A stretch of DNA of 10,576 nucleotides from Actinomycetota bacterium (GTDB lineage: Bacteria; Acidobacteriota; Blastocatellia; Chloracidobacteriales; Chloracidobacteriaceae), in contig JAAFHI010000050.1 in NCBI GenBank assembly GCA_013298335.1, forward strand, positions 1 through 10,576, in the 5' to 3' direction. Numbering within the stretch: position 1 is the stretch's first letter; each line of letters starts with the position of its first letter. The position numbers and the translations under genes were made by a program. Below the pieces are notes generated by a model that worked only from the letters and a program-made list of their open reading frames with translations, was not told the DNA's origin and did no database searches. Positions 8,740 to 10,576 of the stretch are shown piece after piece.

Positions 8740-9369
8740 ATGGTGAGAGTTCTCTTTGTCCTTTTCTTCTCGTTGTTCAATCTGGCGGGATTCGCTCAGG
8801 GCGGGCCGACCGGCATCATCGCGGGCCGCGTCGAATCGCGGGACGACAAGAAACCGATTGTCGGCGCGAAGGTCAAGGCGACCCGCAGCACTACGAAGGA
8901 AACCTTCGAAGTCGAAACGAATGAAAAGGGTGAGTTCAGGTTCGGCGAACTCCCGGTCGGCAACTACGTCCTCGAAGCCGAAGCCGACCGACGCAATCCG
9001 ACGCGCCTCAACGTGCTCCAGACCGTGACCGCCGGGAAGACCACGACGCTTCCGAAACCGATTCAACTCGATGCGGAGCGGTCGTTTTCGATCATCTCCG
9101 GCGCGGTCTTCAACGCGCGAGGGCTTTCGATGGCAAATGTCAAGCTGACCATCGAACGGGTTTCCTCGCCCGATTCGAGTCTCAAAAAAGGCAAGCTGGG
9201 CGAAACGGTTTCGAATCAGGCGGGCGAGTTCGCCTTCCGTTTCCCCGGCGCCGATGCCGTCTACCGCATCACCGCCACCGCCAGGGGCTACAAGCCGGTC
9301 ACCAAGGACGTCGACGTACAGAAAGACGAAAAGCGCAACATCGCGCTTCAGATGACACCCGAGAAATGA
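8740..9369 (+). CDS. Secreted protein with two carboxypeptidase-regulatory-like (CarboxypepD_reg) domains
   Basis: This 209-residue exported protein has a signal peptide, MVRVLFVLFFSLFNLAGFAQ, with probable cleavage after residue 20. The first beta-sandwich domain (about 24-105) shows GIIAGRVESRDDKKPIVGA, a TNEKGEFRFGELPVGNYVLEA block (60-80) and VTAGKTTTL. The second (about 116-206) starts IISGAVFNARG, has SNQAGEFAFRFPG (158-170) and ends with a run of basic and acidic residues. These are features of the CarboxypepD_reg / Cna-B-like fold, a binding or spacer domain with no catalytic residues. ATG 8740 follows GGGGGA at a tight spacing of three bases. GTG 8743 is a possible alternative at a better distance, and the in-frame ATG at 8674 would overlap the previous gene and add a non-signal extension. 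It is probably co-transcribed with the Asp-box gene. Its ligand is unknown. Confidence 0.85.
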   Translation: MVRVLFVLFFSLFNLAGFAQGGPTGIIAGRVESRDDKKPIVGAKVKATRSTTKETFEVETNEKGEFRFGELPVGNYVLEAEADRRNPTRLNVLQTVTAGKTTTLPKPIQLDAERSFSIISGAVFNARGLSMANVKLTIERVSSPDSSLKKGKLGETVSNQAGEFAFRFPGADAVYRITATARGYKPVTKDVDVQKDEKRNIALQMTPEK

Positions 9370-9520
9370 GTCTTGGGAGTCCAGTGAGTCTTGAGAGTCT
9401 TGGGAGTCGAAGACAAACGGATGGTTCTTTGGAAATTTCCGGGTAGTACGGAAGTCTTGAGAATCACAATGGTTTTTCGACTCCCGAGACTCCCGAGACC
9501 CTCAAGACTCCCGAGACTTC
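9368..9520. repeat. GAGTCTTGGGAGTC tandem and inverted repeat element
   Basis: The 14-mer GAGTCTTGGGAGTC occurs exactly at 9368-9381 and 9395-9408. The right arm carries the reverse-complement family CTCCCGAGACTCCCGAGAC, ending at 9520. The best-paired arms are 9395-9411 and 9476-9492, complementary in 16 of 17 positions, around a 64-base loop. The remainder pairs imperfectly. The loop holds another AGTCTTGAGA copy (9453-9462) and the perfect palindrome GGAAATTTCC (9431-9440). The element begins inside the stop codon of the previous gene and ends seven bases before the next ATG. It could form a long RNA hairpin separating the two genes. No transposase or target duplication is visible, so a non-autonomous mobile origin is only a possibility. 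Confidence 0.75.
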
Positions 9521-9527
9521 AAAAAAT

Positions 9528-10576
9528 ATGATCCACGACATTTCGCTGCATGGAACAAGGGGGAAGCGCTATGAGTTTTTCACCACGGTCATCGGCCCGA
9601 GCCTGAGCGTCCGGTATTTTCATGATTCGGGGACGAAGGCGGGGCAGAGCTTCGACCGCTTCTTTTCAGGTGAAAGCGAAATCCGGCTGTTCGACAATCG
9701 CCTGTCGCGGCGGGGTTCCGGCGGGACGCTGTGCGCCCACATGTTCGGCATCGAACGACCCGCAAAGGACGCGGTCAGGCGCGAAGTCCGCAACCGGCTG
9801 ATCGTCTTCGGCGCGCGCCACGAGGACGGCGAGCGGCGGTTGCTGTTCACGGAAGACACGGGGGCGATCGAGACCTACGAACAGGTTTTTCAGGACGGCC
9901 ACGTTCTGACCAATTACTACTTTTTCATCGCGGGCGAAATTCAAGGTGGCGTGCGCGGGGCGCAGGAAATGCTGTTGCGGATGTCGGGGCGGTTTCTCAA
10001 GCGCTATGACCTCGATAGCGACACGACGGGGCGAAATCTCGCCTTCGACCTGTATGGTGAACTCGGCATTCCGAACTGGACGCTCTTCGTCGTGCGTCTC
10101 GACGATCTCTCGGCGCAGCGTTACGCCAGTGCGTTCGGCGAGATCTATCACCCGGGGCGGACGGTCCGCTCGAATGACCGCGCCCAGCTCGAACGGCTCG
10201 CGCTCGACCTCGATCTGACCCAGTCCTGGTGCGACCGCATCGAAAACCACGTCATTTCACAGCTTCCCGAAAACCGTTCGATCATCGAGCAGTATGAGGA
10301 AACCTTCGCGTCGCTGTTTGCGCGGACCATTCCCGAAAAACTCGGTTCGACCAATCTGAGTCGGCTGCGCGCGCTTGCTGCGCGACGGCGGCTGCCGGCG
10401 GTTGTTCTCGACCGGATCGACCGGCGGTTCCGCAATCGGCGCGATGCCGGGAGCGAGCCGGACTACGTCGCGGAAATGCATCGCCGCCTGCGCGGGCTGT
10501 TCATTGACGGGGCCGAAGAAACGCCCGCGGACCTGATCGAAGGTCTGATGGAGTACAAGCGATGCGCGGTGGAGCG
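9528..10576 (+). CDS. Protein of unknown function, TIGR04442-like, cut by right window edge
   Basis: The frame is open for 349 codons and runs past the window end. The N terminus reads MIHDISLHGTRGKRYEFF, followed by a long region with FDRFFSGESEIRLFDN (42-57), GSGGTLCAHMFGIERP (63-78) and an aromatic block NYYFFIAGE (128-136). A helical, charged half follows, with DLDLTQSWCDRIENHV, RLRALAARRRLPAVVLDRIDRRF and DYVAEMHRRLRGLF. From memory this order resembles the uncharacterised TIGR04442 family, whose function is not known. No signal peptide, membrane segment or recognised catalytic motif is visible, so a cytoplasmic location is likely. ATG 9528 is the first ATG after the in-frame stop at 9444, but no Shine-Dalgarno precedes it; only an A-rich stretch and the arm of the repeat element lie upstream. 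That the gene is coding is well supported by its length and codon pattern; the family name is tentative. Confidence 0.8.
   Translation, partial: MIHDISLHGTRGKRYEFFTTVIGPSLSVRYFHDSGTKAGQSFDRFFSGESEIRLFDNRLSRRGSGGTLCAHMFGIERPAKDAVRREVRNRLIVFGARHEDGERRLLFTEDTGAIETYEQVFQDGHVLTNYYFFIAGEIQGGVRGAQEMLLRMSGRFLKRYDLDSDTTGRNLAFDLYGELGIPNWTLFVVRLDDLSAQRYASAFGEIYHPGRTVRSNDRAQLERLALDLDLTQSWCDRIENHVISQLPENRSIIEQYEETFASLFARTIPEKLGSTNLSRLRALAARRRLPAVVLDRIDRRFRNRRDAGSEPDYVAEMHRRLRGLFIDGAEETPADLIEGLMEYKRCAVE

Noticed and set aside
9368..9520. Possible CRISPR array
   Set aside because: Units are about 14 bases, irregularly spaced and in both orientations, with no uniform spacers and no cas genes.
9666..10250. 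194-codon open frame on the minus strand
   Set aside because: Antisense to the terminal unknown gene, whose plus frame is open for 349 codons with better codon pattern.

Overview
The window is GC-rich (roughly 60% by eye) bacterial DNA, densely coding, with short gaps that are often filled by low-complexity repeats. Three gene types recall Acidobacteriota, possibly Blastocatellia-like: a large secreted Asp-box (BNR) protein, a secreted carboxypeptidase-regulatory-like protein and a Uma2-family protein. This placement is inference, since there is no rRNA or other marker gene. No tRNA, rRNA, CRISPR array, insertion sequence or phage gene was seen.

Left part (1-4635): a lower kynurenine / 3-hydroxyanthranilate meta-cleavage cluster on the minus strand. 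In transcription order it has a YegS/BmrU-type lipid kinase, 2-aminomuconate-6-semialdehyde dehydrogenase, a RidA-type 2-aminomuconate deaminase, 3-hydroxyanthranilate 3,4-dioxygenase and the N-terminal third or less of ACMS decarboxylase, cut by the left edge. Together the four enzymes would convert 3-hydroxyanthranilate to ACMS, then 2-aminomuconate semialdehyde, then 2-aminomuconate, then 4-oxalocrotonate. The deaminase-dioxygenase-decarboxylase order matches nbaF-C-D of the Pseudomonas fluorescens KU-7 nitrobenzoate cluster as I recall it. A plus-strand Uma2-family gene (1442-2107) lies between the dehydrogenase and the deaminase and breaks the cluster into two minus-strand transcription units.

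Middle and right (4888-10576): all genes are on the plus strand. A small DUF2227-like membrane protein has a convincing sigma70-type promoter. It is followed by a 1054-residue secreted protein with eleven Asp-box motifs, then a small secreted two-domain carboxypeptidase-regulatory-like protein 40 bp downstream. The last gene is a protein of unknown function that runs off the right edge and resembles, from memory, the TIGR04442 family.

The most distinctive non-coding signal is the repeats. Four different short-motif families (GGGTT/ATGGGTT, CACAGAG/CTCTGTG, GTCAG, GAGTCTTGGGAGTC) each occupy a different gap directly beside a 3' gene end. Two of them form long imperfect inverted repeats. I found no clear evidence of a new defence or mobile system. 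The points most worth following are the split catabolic cluster, the intergenic repeat elements and the unknown terminal gene.
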